A stretch of DNA of 64,000 bases from Butyrivibrio sp. (GCA_015056575.1 SVGA01000016.1:1-64000); one strand, 5' to 3'; numbered from the stretch's first letter, positions 54,862 through 63,366 are shown. Numbers and translations are program-made. Notes: generated by a model not told the origin, from the sequence alone.

Positions 54862-56195
54862 ACTCGCAGCGGGAGATTGGAAAAAAGAATAAATCCCGTC
54901 TGGCCACTCAGATCAGGATCTCTTATCTGATACTTCTTTTGCCAAATATCGTATTCATGGTCTACGCCTTTTACAACCTTTGGGTCACCAACGAGAGGTA
55001 CAATGAGATGCTCAACTCCGTGGTGGTGGCCTCGGAGTTCAGCCTGGACTTCAAGAACGACTTTGACTATGAGACTTATCTTCTGATCGTGGGAAACGTA
55101 TCTCCGGAGGAATCGGCCCTTCCGGGGCTTTTGAGTGATGCCCGCAAAGTCGTGGACGGTCTTAAGGACTACACCTACAACGAAGCCAATAAAAAGAGAC
55201 TGGTCAGTGCGGAGAAGTATCTCAACAACCTTGAAGGTTACATCGACAACATCAAGGAGAATCTTAATTACGACGACCGTTACGAGAACAACATGCAGAT
55301 CTGGGAGAACGACGTCCAGATAGTGACGGCTCTTTTGCAGGAGACCATCAACGAATACATTTACTATGAGAACCGCCAGATCCAGAGCGCCCAGGCAAGA
55401 AGCCGTGAGCTGTATCTGGATACTGTCAAGATTTCCGTGGGAATCCTGGCTTTCATCGTGGTTGGTATCGCCGTGGTTTCCCTGGTGGGACCGCTGTGGA
55501 TCACACGCCCCATCGAGGAGCAGGTTACCGCAGAGCAGAAGCAGCTAAGAAAGGCCGAGTTTGAGCTTCTCCAGGCCCAGATAAATCCCCACTTTTTGTA
55601 CAATACGCTGGATGCCATCGTCTGGTCCGCAGAGGCGGGCAATCAGAAGCAGGTTGTGAAGATGGTGGGTTCTCTGTCGGAGTTTTTCAGAACATCTCTT
55701 AACAAGGGAAAAGAGATGGTGACTATCCGTGAGGAGCTGCAGCACGTAAGAAGCTATCTGGAGATACAGCAGATAAGGTATCAGGATATCCTAAGCTATG
55801 AGATTGACGTGCCTACAGAGCTTCATAATTATCTTATTCCCAAGATCACCATTCAGCCCCTGGTGGAGAATGCTCTTTATCACGGGATAAAGAACCGCCG
55901 CGGGGGAGGAAAGATCAGTGTCACCGGCGAGCTTGGAGAAAGCGATTACATCATAAAAGTTGCCGATGACGGTATCGGTATGGACGAGGAGAGACTTACA
56001 CAGGTTAGAAGAGGGCTTACGGATAAGGATCCGGATTCCGGCAAGATCTATGGATTGTACAACGTTAATGAGAGGATCCGTCTTGAGTTTGGAGAGGAGT
56101 ACGGAATCAGCATAGATTCTGCCTATGAGAAGGGTACTACTCTTACAGTCAGACTCCCTCAGAAGAAAATTTCAACCGAAATCGTAAAAAATTGA
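54858..56195 (+). CDS. YesM-type sensor histidine kinase
   Basis: 445 residues. One membrane helix near 20-40 (ISYLILLLPNIVFMVYAFYNL) and a second near 195-218 bound an extracytoplasmic sensor domain. There is no clear HAMP after it. The His_kinase domain has the phosphoacceptor in INPHFLYNTLDAIVWSAEAG (about 240), and the HATPase domain has VENALYHGIKNR (N box), VADDGIGMDEERL (G1) and GLYNVNERIRLEFG. Start ATG 54858 overlaps the regulator stop. This kind of kinase often senses carbohydrates, directly or through a binding protein; the gene lies 132 bp upstream of the first sugar-binding protein. Confidence 0.92.
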   Translation: MNSQREIGKKNKSRLATQIRISYLILLLPNIVFMVYAFYNLWVTNERYNEMLNSVVVASEFSLDFKNDFDYETYLLIVGNVSPEESALPGLLSDARKVVDGLKDYTYNEANKKRLVSAEKYLNNLEGYIDNIKENLNYDDRYENNMQIWENDVQIVTALLQETINEYIYYENRQIQSAQARSRELYLDTVKISVGILAFIVVGIAVVSLVGPLWITRPIEEQVTAEQKQLRKAEFELLQAQINPHFLYNTLDAIVWSAEAGNQKQVVKMVGSLSEFFRTSLNKGKEMVTIREELQHVRSYLEIQQIRYQDILSYEIDVPTELHNYLIPKITIQPLVENALYHGIKNRRGGGKISVTGELGESDYIIKVADDGIGMDEERLTQVRRGLTDKDPDSGKIYGLYNVNERIRLEFGEEYGISIDSAYEKGTTLTVRLPQKKISTEIVKN

Positions 56196-56283
56196 AACAA
56201 AATTAAAATCAGATAAAAAATTCAACCTTTTTCCATTGTTTATTTAATGGAGATTTTATTGTTTTCCTCTAGAATTGGTATTA

Positions 56284-56301
56284 GCAGGGAATTGTCCCTG
56301 C
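56284..56301 (+). other. Small hairpin in the 5' leader of the binding-protein gene
   Basis: GCAGGGA/TCCCTGC with a 4-nt loop lies 26 bp before the start codon, just ahead of AAGGAGG. It could stabilise the mRNA 5' end or act on upstream readthrough. Confidence 0.5.
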
Positions 56302-56327
56302 ACCACATTCCAAGGAGGAAAAATATC

Positions 56328-57317
56328 ATGAAAAAAGTATTGGCAGTTCTTTTAGCATCTGCAATGACTCTCGGCCTCGTTGCTTGCGGCGGCGCTCAGC
56401 AGTCATCAGGCACAGCAGCAGCTCCCGCATCTGAGGGCGGACTTATCAAAGTAGGTATCATCAACAACGATCCTAACGAGTCCGGTTATCGTACAGCTAA
56501 CGTTGCTGATCTTAAGGCAAAATTCACAAAGGAAAACGGATACGACGCACAGTTCGCTTACAGCTTGAAGAACGACGAGCAGATCCAGGCAGCTCAGGGC
56601 TTCATTCAGGACGAAGTTGATTACCTTCTTCTTTCCGCAGCTGACACAGCAGGCTGGGATTCAGTTCTTCAGGACGCACAGGCAGCAGGCGTTAAGGTTA
56701 TCCTTTTCGACCGTACAATCGATGCTGACCCTTCACTCTATGAGGCTTCTATCGTTTCCGATATGGCTAAAGAGGGACAGACAGCTGTTGACTGGCTTGC
56801 AGGCCAGAACCTCTCTGAGTACAACGTGATCCACATCCAGGGTGTTATGGGTTCAGCTGCTCAGCAGGGAAGATCCGGCGCTCTTGATGCCAAGGTTGCT
56901 GCAGAGTCCAACTGGAACATCGTTGTTCAGCAGACAGCTGAGTGGAACGCAGAGAAGGCACAGCAGATCGTTCAGTCAGTTATCGACGCAGGAACACCTT
57001 TCAACGTAATCTATGCTGAGAACGACGATATGGCTAAGGGTGCTGTAGCAGCTCTTGATGCAGCAGGCATCTCACACGGTGTTGGCAAAGACGTTATTAT
57101 TATGGGCTTCGACTGCAACAAGTGGGCACTTGAAGAGCTCCTTGCTCAGAACTGGAATTATGACGGACAGTGCAATCCTTTCCAGGCAAGCTACATCGAT
57201 GACATCATCAAGAAGCTTGAGAATGGCGAGACACCTGAGAAGACCATCATCATGGACGAGAAGGGCTTCGACGCTACAACAATTACTCAGGATGATGTTG
57301 ATAACTACGGCATTTGA
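56328..57317 (+). CDS. Sugar ABC transporter substrate-binding lipoprotein
   Basis: 329 residues from ATG 56328, after AAGGAGG; the in-frame ATG at 56247 is rejected because the signal peptide starts here. The lipobox is LGLVACGG. The body is a type I periplasmic-binding fold of the YtfQ/RbsB kind: KVGIINNDPNESGYRTANVADLK, QAAQGFIQDEVDYLLLSAADTAGWDSVL, VKVILFDRTIDAD, then YAENDDMAKGAVAALDAAG and MGFDCNKWALEELL. The codon set looks restricted (GCA/GCT, AAC, GAC, CAG), which fits high expression. It is placed first in the transporter locus, ahead of the structured repeat array, an arrangement that would allow it to be made in excess over the membrane parts. Confidence 0.9.
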   Translation: MKKVLAVLLASAMTLGLVACGGAQQSSGTAAAPASEGGLIKVGIINNDPNESGYRTANVADLKAKFTKENGYDAQFAYSLKNDEQIQAAQGFIQDEVDYLLLSAADTAGWDSVLQDAQAAGVKVILFDRTIDADPSLYEASIVSDMAKEGQTAVDWLAGQNLSEYNVIHIQGVMGSAAQQGRSGALDAKVAAESNWNIVVQQTAEWNAEKAQQIVQSVIDAGTPFNVIYAENDDMAKGAVAALDAAGISHGVGKDVIIMGFDCNKWALEELLAQNWNYDGQCNPFQASYIDDIIKKLENGETPEKTIIMDEKGFDATTITQDDVDNYGI

Positions 57318-57325
57318 GTGATATA

Positions 57326-57373
57326 GGGACGAAAAGTCCCAAGCTGCTGTGCTTGCACAGCGCAGGTTGGGAC
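57326..57373 (+). promoter_or_regulatory. Overlapping alternative hairpins after the binding-protein gene
   Basis: GGGAC (57326-57330) can pair with GTCCC (57336-57340). The same GTCCCAA can instead pair with TTGGGAC (57367-57373) around an inner stem CTGC-TGTGC/GCACA-GCAG. The two folds exclude each other. No T-run follows, so an RNA-stability or processing element is more likely than a classical attenuator. Confidence 0.5.
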
Positions 57374-57380
57374 CTTGAGG

Positions 57381-57698
57381 ACCGAACATACATGAGGAAG
57401 TAGCACGGAAGTGCGGATTCCGAATGTATGTAGCATGACGGAAGCGCAAGCGGAGTCATGCGTATATCACGGAGTAGACTATTCGCAACGTGAGACCGAA
57501 CATACATGAGGAAGTAGCACGGTAGTGCGGATTCCGAATGTATGTAGCATGACGGAAGCGCAAGCGGAGTCATGCGTATATCATGGAGTAGACTATTCGC
57601 AACGCGAGACCGAACATACATGAGGAAGCAGCACGGTAGTGCGGATTCCGAATGTATGTAGGATTGCGGGAGCGGAAGCGGAGCAATCCGTATATCAC
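57381..57698 (+). repeat. Three 114-bp tandem units with paired RNA-like stems
   Basis: Units start at 57381, 57495 and 57609 (exact 114-bp period; the third is truncated near 57698). In unit 1, stem A pairs ACATACAT (57386) with ATGTATGT (57424). Inside it are GGAA/TTCC and GCAC/GTGC separated by symmetric GA/GA and three-base loops. Stem B pairs GCATGAC (57433) with GTCATGC (57455) around GC-GCAA-GC. In unit 3, stem B is GGATTGC/GCAATCC (57661/57683), again fully paired. The array sits between the binding-protein stop and a terminator. Confidence 0.9.
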
Positions 57699-57720
57699 TA
57701 TATACTTACACTTACCAAGG

Positions 57721-57753
57721 AAGGCGCAGCGGCCGGTCTGCTGCGCCTTTTTT
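57721..57753 (+). terminator. Intrinsic terminator before the transporter ATPase gene
   Basis: The 10-bp stem AAGGCGCAGC/GCTGCGCCTT is followed by TTTTT (continuing from the stem's last T). It lies 24 bp before the ATPase start. It should end most transcripts from the binding-protein gene, with readthrough supplying the rest of the operon. Confidence 0.85.
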
Positions 57754-57776
57754 AAAAAAATCGAGAGGAACGCACT

Positions 57777-59285
57777 ATGAGTGAAAATACAGTGCTGAAG
57801 ATGCGCAGCATCGATAAGTCCTTCCCCGGAGTCCATGCCCTTCAGAAGGTGGACTTTACCCTGAACAAGGGAGAGATCCATGCTCTGATGGGGGAGAACG
57901 GAGCGGGTAAATCAACGCTTATTAAGGTACTTACCGGTGTTTATTCCAAGGATGAAGGCACCATTGAAATGGAGGGCAAAGGGGAAGTCCAGATCCATTC
58001 GCCTCAGGATGCCCAGAAAAACGGAATAAGCACGGTTTATCAGGAAATCACACTCTGCCCTAATCTTACGGTTGCAGAGAATATGTTTATAGGCCGAGGC
58101 GAGGAGAAGCTCACCAACTGGAAAAAGATGAACGCAGCTGCGGAAGTTCTTTTGAAGGAGCTGGATATTCCCGCCAGAGCTACCCAGCAGCTTTCCAACT
58201 GCTCCATCGCCGTTCAGCAGATGGTGGCAATCGCCAGGGCAGTGGATATGGACTGCAAGGTCCTTATCCTGGATGAGCCCACATCCTCCCTGGATGAACA
58301 GGAGGTTGAGAAGCTCTTTGGCCTTATGAGAGACTTAAAGGCCAGAGGGGTAGGGATCATATTTGTAACGCACTTCCTTGATCAGGTATACGAGGTGTGC
58401 GACAAGATCACTGTCCTTCGCGACGGGCAGCTGGTCGGTGAATACGAGATCAAGGATCTTCCGAGGGTTCAGCTGGTAGCAAAGATGCTTGGTAAGGACA
58501 TGGATGATCTTTCAGACATAAAAGGCGAGCAGGAGAGCTACAAGGGAAAGGACGCCGGACAGGTTGTCTTTGAAGCTAAGGATCTTCAGTCCGACGCAGG
58601 CATCAAACCCTTCGACTTCTATATCAAAAAGGGCGAGGTCAACGGCTTTACGGGACTTCTGGGATCGGGACGAAGCGAGTGCGTAAGAGCGATCTTCGGA
58701 GCGGACAGAGTTCTTGGAGGTAAGGTCAAGATCCATGGAAAAGAAGTAAAGATAACAAAGCCTGTTGATGCCATGAAGAACGGTATCGCCTATCTTCCCG
58801 AAGACAGAAAGGTGGACGGGATCATAGGTGATCTGTCAGTAAGGGAAAACATTATCCTGGCACTTCAGGTTCTTACCGGTTTCTTCAAACCCTTTAGCAA
58901 GGCCAAGGCAAATGCCTTTGCAGATGAATACATCAAGAAGCTGAACATCAAGACAGCTTCCGCTGATACCCCCATCAAATCCCTTTCCGGCGGCAATCAG
59001 CAGAAAGTTATTCTTGCAAGATGGCTTCTTATGCATCCCGAATATCTGATACTTGATGAGCCCACAAGAGGTATCGACGTGGGAACCAAGGTAGATATCC
59101 AGAAGCTGGTTCTTGAGCTGGCTTCCCAGGGAATGAGCGTGACTTTCATTTCATCTGAGACCGATGAGATGCTCAGGACCTGCTCAAGACTGGTAGTAAT
59201 GCGCGATAGGAAAGTTGTAGGGGAACTGTCAGGGGAAGACTTGACCCAGAACAAGATCATGAGCACTATCGCAGGAGGAGAATAA
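57777..59285 (+). CDS. CUT2-type sugar ABC transporter ATP-binding protein (YtfR/MglA-like)
   Basis: 502 residues with two fused ATPase halves. The first has Walker A GENGAGKSTL (about residue 39), a degenerate signature LSNCSIAVQQ and Walker B VLILDEPTSSLDE. The second has the usual degenerate P-loop GLLGSGRSECVRAIFG, then YLPEDRKVDG, signature LSGGNQQKVILARWL and LILDEPTRGIDVG. This is the form found in ribose, galactose and galactofuranose systems. AGAGGA lies 7-8 nt upstream. It is followed after 3 bp by the first permease and powers uptake of the sugar bound by the two lipoproteins. Confidence 0.93.
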   Translation: MSENTVLKMRSIDKSFPGVHALQKVDFTLNKGEIHALMGENGAGKSTLIKVLTGVYSKDEGTIEMEGKGEVQIHSPQDAQKNGISTVYQEITLCPNLTVAENMFIGRGEEKLTNWKKMNAAAEVLLKELDIPARATQQLSNCSIAVQQMVAIARAVDMDCKVLILDEPTSSLDEQEVEKLFGLMRDLKARGVGIIFVTHFLDQVYEVCDKITVLRDGQLVGEYEIKDLPRVQLVAKMLGKDMDDLSDIKGEQESYKGKDAGQVVFEAKDLQSDAGIKPFDFYIKKGEVNGFTGLLGSGRSECVRAIFGADRVLGGKVKIHGKEVKITKPVDAMKNGIAYLPEDRKVDGIIGDLSVRENIILALQVLTGFFKPFSKAKANAFADEYIKKLNIKTASADTPIKSLSGGNQQKVILARWLLMHPEYLILDEPTRGIDVGTKVDIQKLVLELASQGMSVTFISSETDEMLRTCSRLVVMRDRKVVGELSGEDLTQNKIMSTIAGGE

Positions 59286-59288
59286 GGT

Positions 59289-60377
59289 ATGACAGACATA
59301 AAAAAGAAATCTGAAGGGAGCTTTCTTAAGAAGCTGACCTCCAATCAGCTCTTTATACCGCTTGCAGCACTTATTCTTCTTGCGGTGATAAATCTGATAA
59401 ACGATCCAGGGTTCTTCAAGATCACCCTTGGAACCAACAACGCAGGTTTCCCTGTTTTCTCGGGATACCTCATCACGATCCTGGATTACGGCTCAGAGCT
59501 GGGGATCCTGGCTATAGGCATGACACTGGTAACTGCAGCCTCAGGCGGACAGGACATTTCCGTGGGAGCAACCATCGCTATCGCAGGCTCGGCTATGCTT
59601 AGAGTCCTCTGCGGCGGAGATTCAAGGCCCGAGACCATTCAGGCCCCCATCATCGTGGCTTTCCTGGTGGCTTGCATAGTGGGAATGCTCTGCGGTGCCT
59701 TCAACGGAATGCTGGTGGCCGTATTTAAGATCCAGCCAATGATCGCAACACTTATCCTGTTTACGGCAGGAAGATCCATTGCAGCATGGATCAACAACAA
59801 CGAGCTTCCCATCGTTCCGGACCCCAAGTTCTCATACTTTGGAAGCTTCATTCCGGGAATCCCGATTCCCACTACGGTATTCATTGTTGCCATCTGTATC
59901 GTTGTGATAGCACTGGTACTTAAGTTCACAAACCTCGGACTTTACACCCAGGCTGTTGGTATCAACGAGAGCTCTTCGAGGCTCAACGGTATCAACCCCA
60001 CCTTTATCAAGTTCCTGTCCTTCGTTATCCTGGGACTTTGCGTGGCAGTAGCTGCTCTTATCAAGGTAAGCCGTCTTTCCACCATTAACTACTCTGTTAT
60101 AGCAAAAGATATAGAGATGGACGCCATCCTTGCCGTAGCACTGGGAGGTAACGCACTTTCCGGCGGTAAGTTCAATATGTGGGCTTCGATCCTTGGCGCA
60201 TATGTGATCCAGTTCCTTACCACAACCCTTTACAAATTCAATGTTCAGTCCGATGCTCTTGCAGCATACAAGGCTGTGGTCGTTATCATTCTGGTTGTAT
60301 TCTCTGCTCCGACAGTAAGAGAGTACCTGGGACAGCTCGTTAAAAAGCTTTCTCCTGCAAGAAAGGAGGTGGCTTGA
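59289..60377 (+). CDS. Sugar ABC transporter permease (YtfT-like)
   Basis: 362 residues and about nine or ten membrane helices. The BPD_transp_2 (RbsC-type) pattern is clear: YGSELGILAIGMTLVTAASGGQDISVGATIAIAGSAM, then GAFNGMLVAVFKIQPMIATLILFTAGRSIAAWI, and near the end DAILAVALGGNALSGGKFNMWASILGAYVIQ. AGGAGGAGAA from the ATPase gene end provides its ribosome-binding site. Together with the next gene it forms the heterodimeric membrane channel. Confidence 0.92.
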   Translation: MTDIKKKSEGSFLKKLTSNQLFIPLAALILLAVINLINDPGFFKITLGTNNAGFPVFSGYLITILDYGSELGILAIGMTLVTAASGGQDISVGATIAIAGSAMLRVLCGGDSRPETIQAPIIVAFLVACIVGMLCGAFNGMLVAVFKIQPMIATLILFTAGRSIAAWINNNELPIVPDPKFSYFGSFIPGIPIPTTVFIVAICIVVIALVLKFTNLGLYTQAVGINESSSRLNGINPTFIKFLSFVILGLCVAVAALIKVSRLSTINYSVIAKDIEMDAILAVALGGNALSGGKFNMWASILGAYVIQFLTTTLYKFNVQSDALAAYKAVVVIILVVFSAPTVREYLGQLVKKLSPARKEVA

Positions 60378-60378
60378 T

Positions 60379-61416
60379 ATGAAGGAGAACAAAAAGGAAA
60401 ACATCTTTTCAAAGATGAACGACACAAACCTTCTTCTTACCATCACCATCGTCATCTTCTTTCTGATGTACATAGGTGCTATTCTGTTCCAGGGAGGCGG
60501 ATTCACAAAGCCCCAGATGTTTTTTAACATCCTAAATGCCAACGCAGCTCTTATAATCACGGCTGTGGGAATGAGCATCGTTATGATCTCCGGAGGGATC
60601 GATATCTCCGTGGGAGGCGTTGTTGCTCTTGTTTCCATGAGCTGCGCTGTATATTTGGATCACAAGGGCGGCAGTATCTTCGGATCGATCCTCCTTGCTC
60701 TTGGAATCGGAGTTGCCTACGGACTCATTCAGGGCTTTCTGGTTGCATACCTTGATATTCAGCCGTTCATCGTATCGCTGGCCGGTATGTTTTTTGCCCG
60801 TGGTATGACAACCATAGTTAATACAGCGCCCTTCAACGTAGCCGATGAAGAGTTCAATGCACTTAAGCTGACACGTATCAACGTTCCCCTCATGGGATCC
60901 GTGAACAAGAAGGGTGTGTATGTCCCTGCATATGTTGAAATTGGTGTTATTGTAGCCCTTATCATTGTGGTATTATTGTTTGTAGTACTGAGATGGACCA
61001 GACTGGGAAGAAGCTTCTATGCAGTGGGCGGCAACAAGCAGAGCGCACTGATGATGGGTATCAACGTTCGAAGGACCAGATTTCTGTCACACCTTATCTG
61101 TTCAACTTTAGCAGGTATCGGTGGATACGTTTACTTCCTTCATGTTGGGTCCGGCTCAGCAAGCCATGCCATGGGTATGGAGATGAACGCCATTGCTTCC
61201 TCCATCATAGGCGGAACAATGCTCACTGGCGGTGTTGGTAACATCATCGGAACCTTCTTTGGTGTTCTTTCACTTAGTACCATTCAGAACATTGTTTCAT
61301 CCGCAGGTCTTGATCAGGCTTGGTGGACAGGTATCACCATTGCGGCAATGCTCTGCATCTTCCTCCTTATCCAGAGCGTAGTCATGGCTCAGAAAAAGAA
61401 AGCACTTAAGAGCTAA
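60379..61416 (+). CDS. Sugar ABC transporter permease (YjfF-like)
   Basis: 345 residues, also RbsC-type: ALIITAVGMSIVMISGGIDISVGGVVALVSM, GFLVAYLDIQPFIVSLAGMFFARGMTTI, and AIASSIIGGTMLTGGVGNIIGTFFG. The EAA-like cytosolic loop is close to RWTRLGRSFYAVGGNKQSA. It follows the YtfT-like permease with a 1-bp gap and uses AAGGAGGTGG at the end of that gene. Two different permeases plus one double ATPase is the composition of the YtfQRT-YjfF system for galactofuranose; specificity here is inferred only. Confidence 0.92.
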   Translation: MKENKKENIFSKMNDTNLLLTITIVIFFLMYIGAILFQGGGFTKPQMFFNILNANAALIITAVGMSIVMISGGIDISVGGVVALVSMSCAVYLDHKGGSIFGSILLALGIGVAYGLIQGFLVAYLDIQPFIVSLAGMFFARGMTTIVNTAPFNVADEEFNALKLTRINVPLMGSVNKKGVYVPAYVEIGVIVALIIVVLLFVVLRWTRLGRSFYAVGGNKQSALMMGINVRRTRFLSHLICSTLAGIGGYVYFLHVGSGSASHAMGMEMNAIASSIIGGTMLTGGVGNIIGTFFGVLSLSTIQNIVSSAGLDQAWWTGITIAAMLCIFLLIQSVVMAQKKKALKS

Positions 61417-61428
61417 GGATACGGATAA

Positions 61429-62484
61429 ATGAAGAGTTTTTTGAAAAAGATTTCTGTCCTGCTCCTTACAGCCACACTTCTTGGGGGCTGTGGGAGCGGG
61501 AATTTTGCAGGAGCTGCGGAAGATTTCATAGAAGAGAATGAAGAACAAGCCGACGATCTCATAACCGTCGGCTTCTCTCAGTTGGGGGCTGAATCCGACT
61601 GGCGAAGTGCCAACACAGATTCCATGATGTCTGCCTTTACGGAGGATGCGGGATACAATCTGATCTACAAGAACGGCCAGCAGAAGCAGGCCAATCAGAT
61701 CACGGCCATCCGTACATTCATTCAGCAGGAGGTGGACTATATCGTGCTGGCTCCCGCCACGGAAAGCGGCTGGGATACTGTGCTCTCGGAAGCCCGGGAG
61801 GCGGAAATTCCCGTTATTTTGGTGGACAGACGAGTTAACGCCTCCGACAAGAATCTCTTTTCCTGCTGGGTAGGCTCGGACTTCGAGCTTGAAGGCAGGA
61901 AGGTCGCTGCCTGGATCAAGGCCTTCACCGGGACAAAAGACATAGCTCCCGAAGATCTTCATATCGTGAATATTCAGGGTAATCTCGGATCTTCGGCCCA
62001 GATCGGCCGCACCAGAGGCCTTGCCAATGCCGCAAGAGAAAACGGCTGGGATCTTATGGCTGAGGTCAGCGGAGACTTTACCGAGACCAAGGGCCGAGAG
62101 ACTATGGGGGCTCTCCTTAAGCGGTTCGACAACATAAATGTGGTCTACTGCGAGAACGACAACATGGCCATCGGTGCCATCGATGCCCTTGAGAGCGCCG
62201 GTAAGAGGGTGGGCTCAGACATCGATAAAGGCGAGGTTATGGTTGTGTCCTTTGACGGAGTGAACCAAAAAGCGCTGGAATATGCCGGGGAGGGAAAAAT
62301 ATCCTGCATCGCGGAGTGCAATCCTCTTCATGGCCCGAGAGTAAGGGCTTTGATAGAGGCACTGGAAAACGGTGAATCCCCTCGTAAATTCAATTATGTT
62401 GACGAGAAGATATTCAGCCGTGAGGAAGGCGTTGATGAGGTAGTTGTTGACGGCGAGGTCTACAAGGTGGAGAGGCAGTTCTGA
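61429..62484 (+). CDS. Second sugar-binding lipoprotein (YtfQ-like)
   Basis: 351 residues. The signal peptide ends at a lipobox LLGGCGSG. The mature part is close to E. coli YtfQ: ITVGFSQLGAESDWRSANTDSM, NGQQKQANQITAIRTFIQQEVDYIVLAPATESGWDTVL, EIPVILVDRRVNASDKNLF, VNIQGNLGSSAQIGRTRGLANA, SGDFTETKGRETM and YCENDNMAIGAIDALESAG. It is more YtfQ-like than the first binding protein in the locus. It lies 12 bp after the second permease, so it is in the same operon. It may bind the same sugar with a different affinity, a different sugar, or present ligand to the YesM kinase. Confidence 0.9.
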   Translation: MKSFLKKISVLLLTATLLGGCGSGNFAGAAEDFIEENEEQADDLITVGFSQLGAESDWRSANTDSMMSAFTEDAGYNLIYKNGQQKQANQITAIRTFIQQEVDYIVLAPATESGWDTVLSEAREAEIPVILVDRRVNASDKNLFSCWVGSDFELEGRKVAAWIKAFTGTKDIAPEDLHIVNIQGNLGSSAQIGRTRGLANAARENGWDLMAEVSGDFTETKGRETMGALLKRFDNINVVYCENDNMAIGAIDALESAGKRVGSDIDKGEVMVVSFDGVNQKALEYAGEGKISCIAECNPLHGPRVRALIEALENGESPRKFNYVDEKIFSREEGVDEVVVDGEVYKVERQF

Positions 62485-62566
62485 GGTGACATGCTGTTAC
62501 GAGAGTAAGCTTCAGGCGAGTGAACGGTAACGACATGCGGGATCAGGCCATTTTTTGATAAAGGTG

Positions 62567-62595
62567 TTGACAGTTCTTTTTCCATGTGTTATCTT
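62567..62595 (+). promoter_or_regulatory. Promoter of the infC-rpmI-rplT operon
   Basis: A perfect -35 TTGACA (62567-62572) and a -10 TATCTT (62590-62595) are separated by exactly 17 bp. Transcription would start near 62602 and produce a leader of about 255 nt. Confidence 0.8.
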
Positions 62596-62599
62596 ATAT

Positions 62600-62743
62600 C
62601 AGTATTTGAGAACAAAGCAGAGTATCCACTCTCACCCTGCGGCGAGGCCAGCAGCGGTTAATATCTCTTCAGATCTTCCCCATGAGGGATAGTTTGATCG
62701 TGAGCAGATTTTAAGGTGGATACATGCGTGTATCCACTTTTTT
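62600..62743 (+). ncRNA. L20-type attenuator leader of infC-rpmI-rplT
   Basis: A terminator hairpin GTGGATACA/TGTATCCAC (62716-62724/62729-62737) is followed by TTTTTT. Upstream, AGTATCCACT (62621-62630) can pair with the left arm of that stem and would break it. This antiterminator/terminator pair is the arrangement of the Firmicute L20 leader, in which ribosomal protein L20 binds the RNA and causes termination when in excess. The genes downstream confirm the identification. Confidence 0.85.
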
Positions 62744-62856
62744 CATGCACAGGCCCGTGGGATGGATTTTCCCGGCACCGCCGGACACGGACCGCACAGC
62801 GAGTAGGGTGCGATTGCATCTTCCCTACTCGATCATTGTTTACGGAGGGTAAGGCA

Positions 62857-63366
62857 ATTAGCGATTTATTCATTAACGATCAGATCAGAGCTAAGGAAGT
62901 TCGTGTGATTGGTCCCACAGGTGACCAGCTTGGGGTTATGTCCATTCAGGACGCAAGGAAGATAGCAGATGACGAGGGTGTAGATCTTGTTTTGATCGCT
63001 CCCACAGCGAAGCCCCCTGTTTGCAGAGTTGTTGATTACGGCAAGTTCAAGTATGAGCAGCTTCGCAAAGAGAAGGAAGCCCGCAAGAAGCAGAAGACAG
63101 TTGAGATCAAGGAGATCAGACTTTCTCCCAACATCGATACCAACGATCTTAATACCAAGGTCAATGCGGCCAAGAAGTTCCTTGAGAAAGGTAACCGCGT
63201 TAAGATCACACTTCGTTTCCGTGGTCGTGAGATGGCTCACATGGGTGCAAGCGTACATATCCTTACGGATTTCGCCGATGCACTTTCGGATGTGGCTGTC
63301 GTTGAGAAGGCACCCAAGGTTGAGGGACGCAGTATGACAATGTTCCTTGCCGAAAAGAAAAACTGA
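62857..63366 (+). CDS. infC: Translation initiation factor IF-3, AUU start
   Basis: 169 residues from ATT 62857. GGAGGG lies 7 nt upstream at optimal spacing. The protein then begins SDLFINDQIRAKEVRVIGPTGDQ, the exact place where IF-3 proteins start. There is no ATG, GTG or TTG at this site; the in-frame ATG at 62716 lies inside the leader terminator. The N- and C-domains are complete (to VEGRSMTMFLAEKKN). IF-3 binds the 30S subunit and discriminates against non-standard starts; its own AUU start allows autoregulation, as described for E. coli and Geobacillus. First gene of the operon with L35 and L20. Confidence 0.95.
   Translation: MSDLFINDQIRAKEVRVIGPTGDQLGVMSIQDARKIADDEGVDLVLIAPTAKPPVCRVVDYGKFKYEQLRKEKEARKKQKTVEIKEIRLSPNIDTNDLNTKVNAAKKFLEKGNRVKITLRFRGREMAHMGASVHILTDFADALSDVAVVEKAPKVEGRSMTMFLAEKKN

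Noticed and set aside
57283..57621. Minus-strand ORF with repeated peptide
   Set aside because: The repeat length of 114 is a multiple of three, so a stop-free unit stays open in each copy; the peptide is a by-product of the repeat and has no ribosome-binding site.
57381..57698. CRISPR array
   Set aside because: The units are contiguous and 114 bp long with no unique spacers, and no cas genes are present.
62716..62856. N-terminal extension of IF-3 from ATG 62716
   Set aside because: This ATG lies in the leader terminator, and the extra residues do not resemble IF-3.
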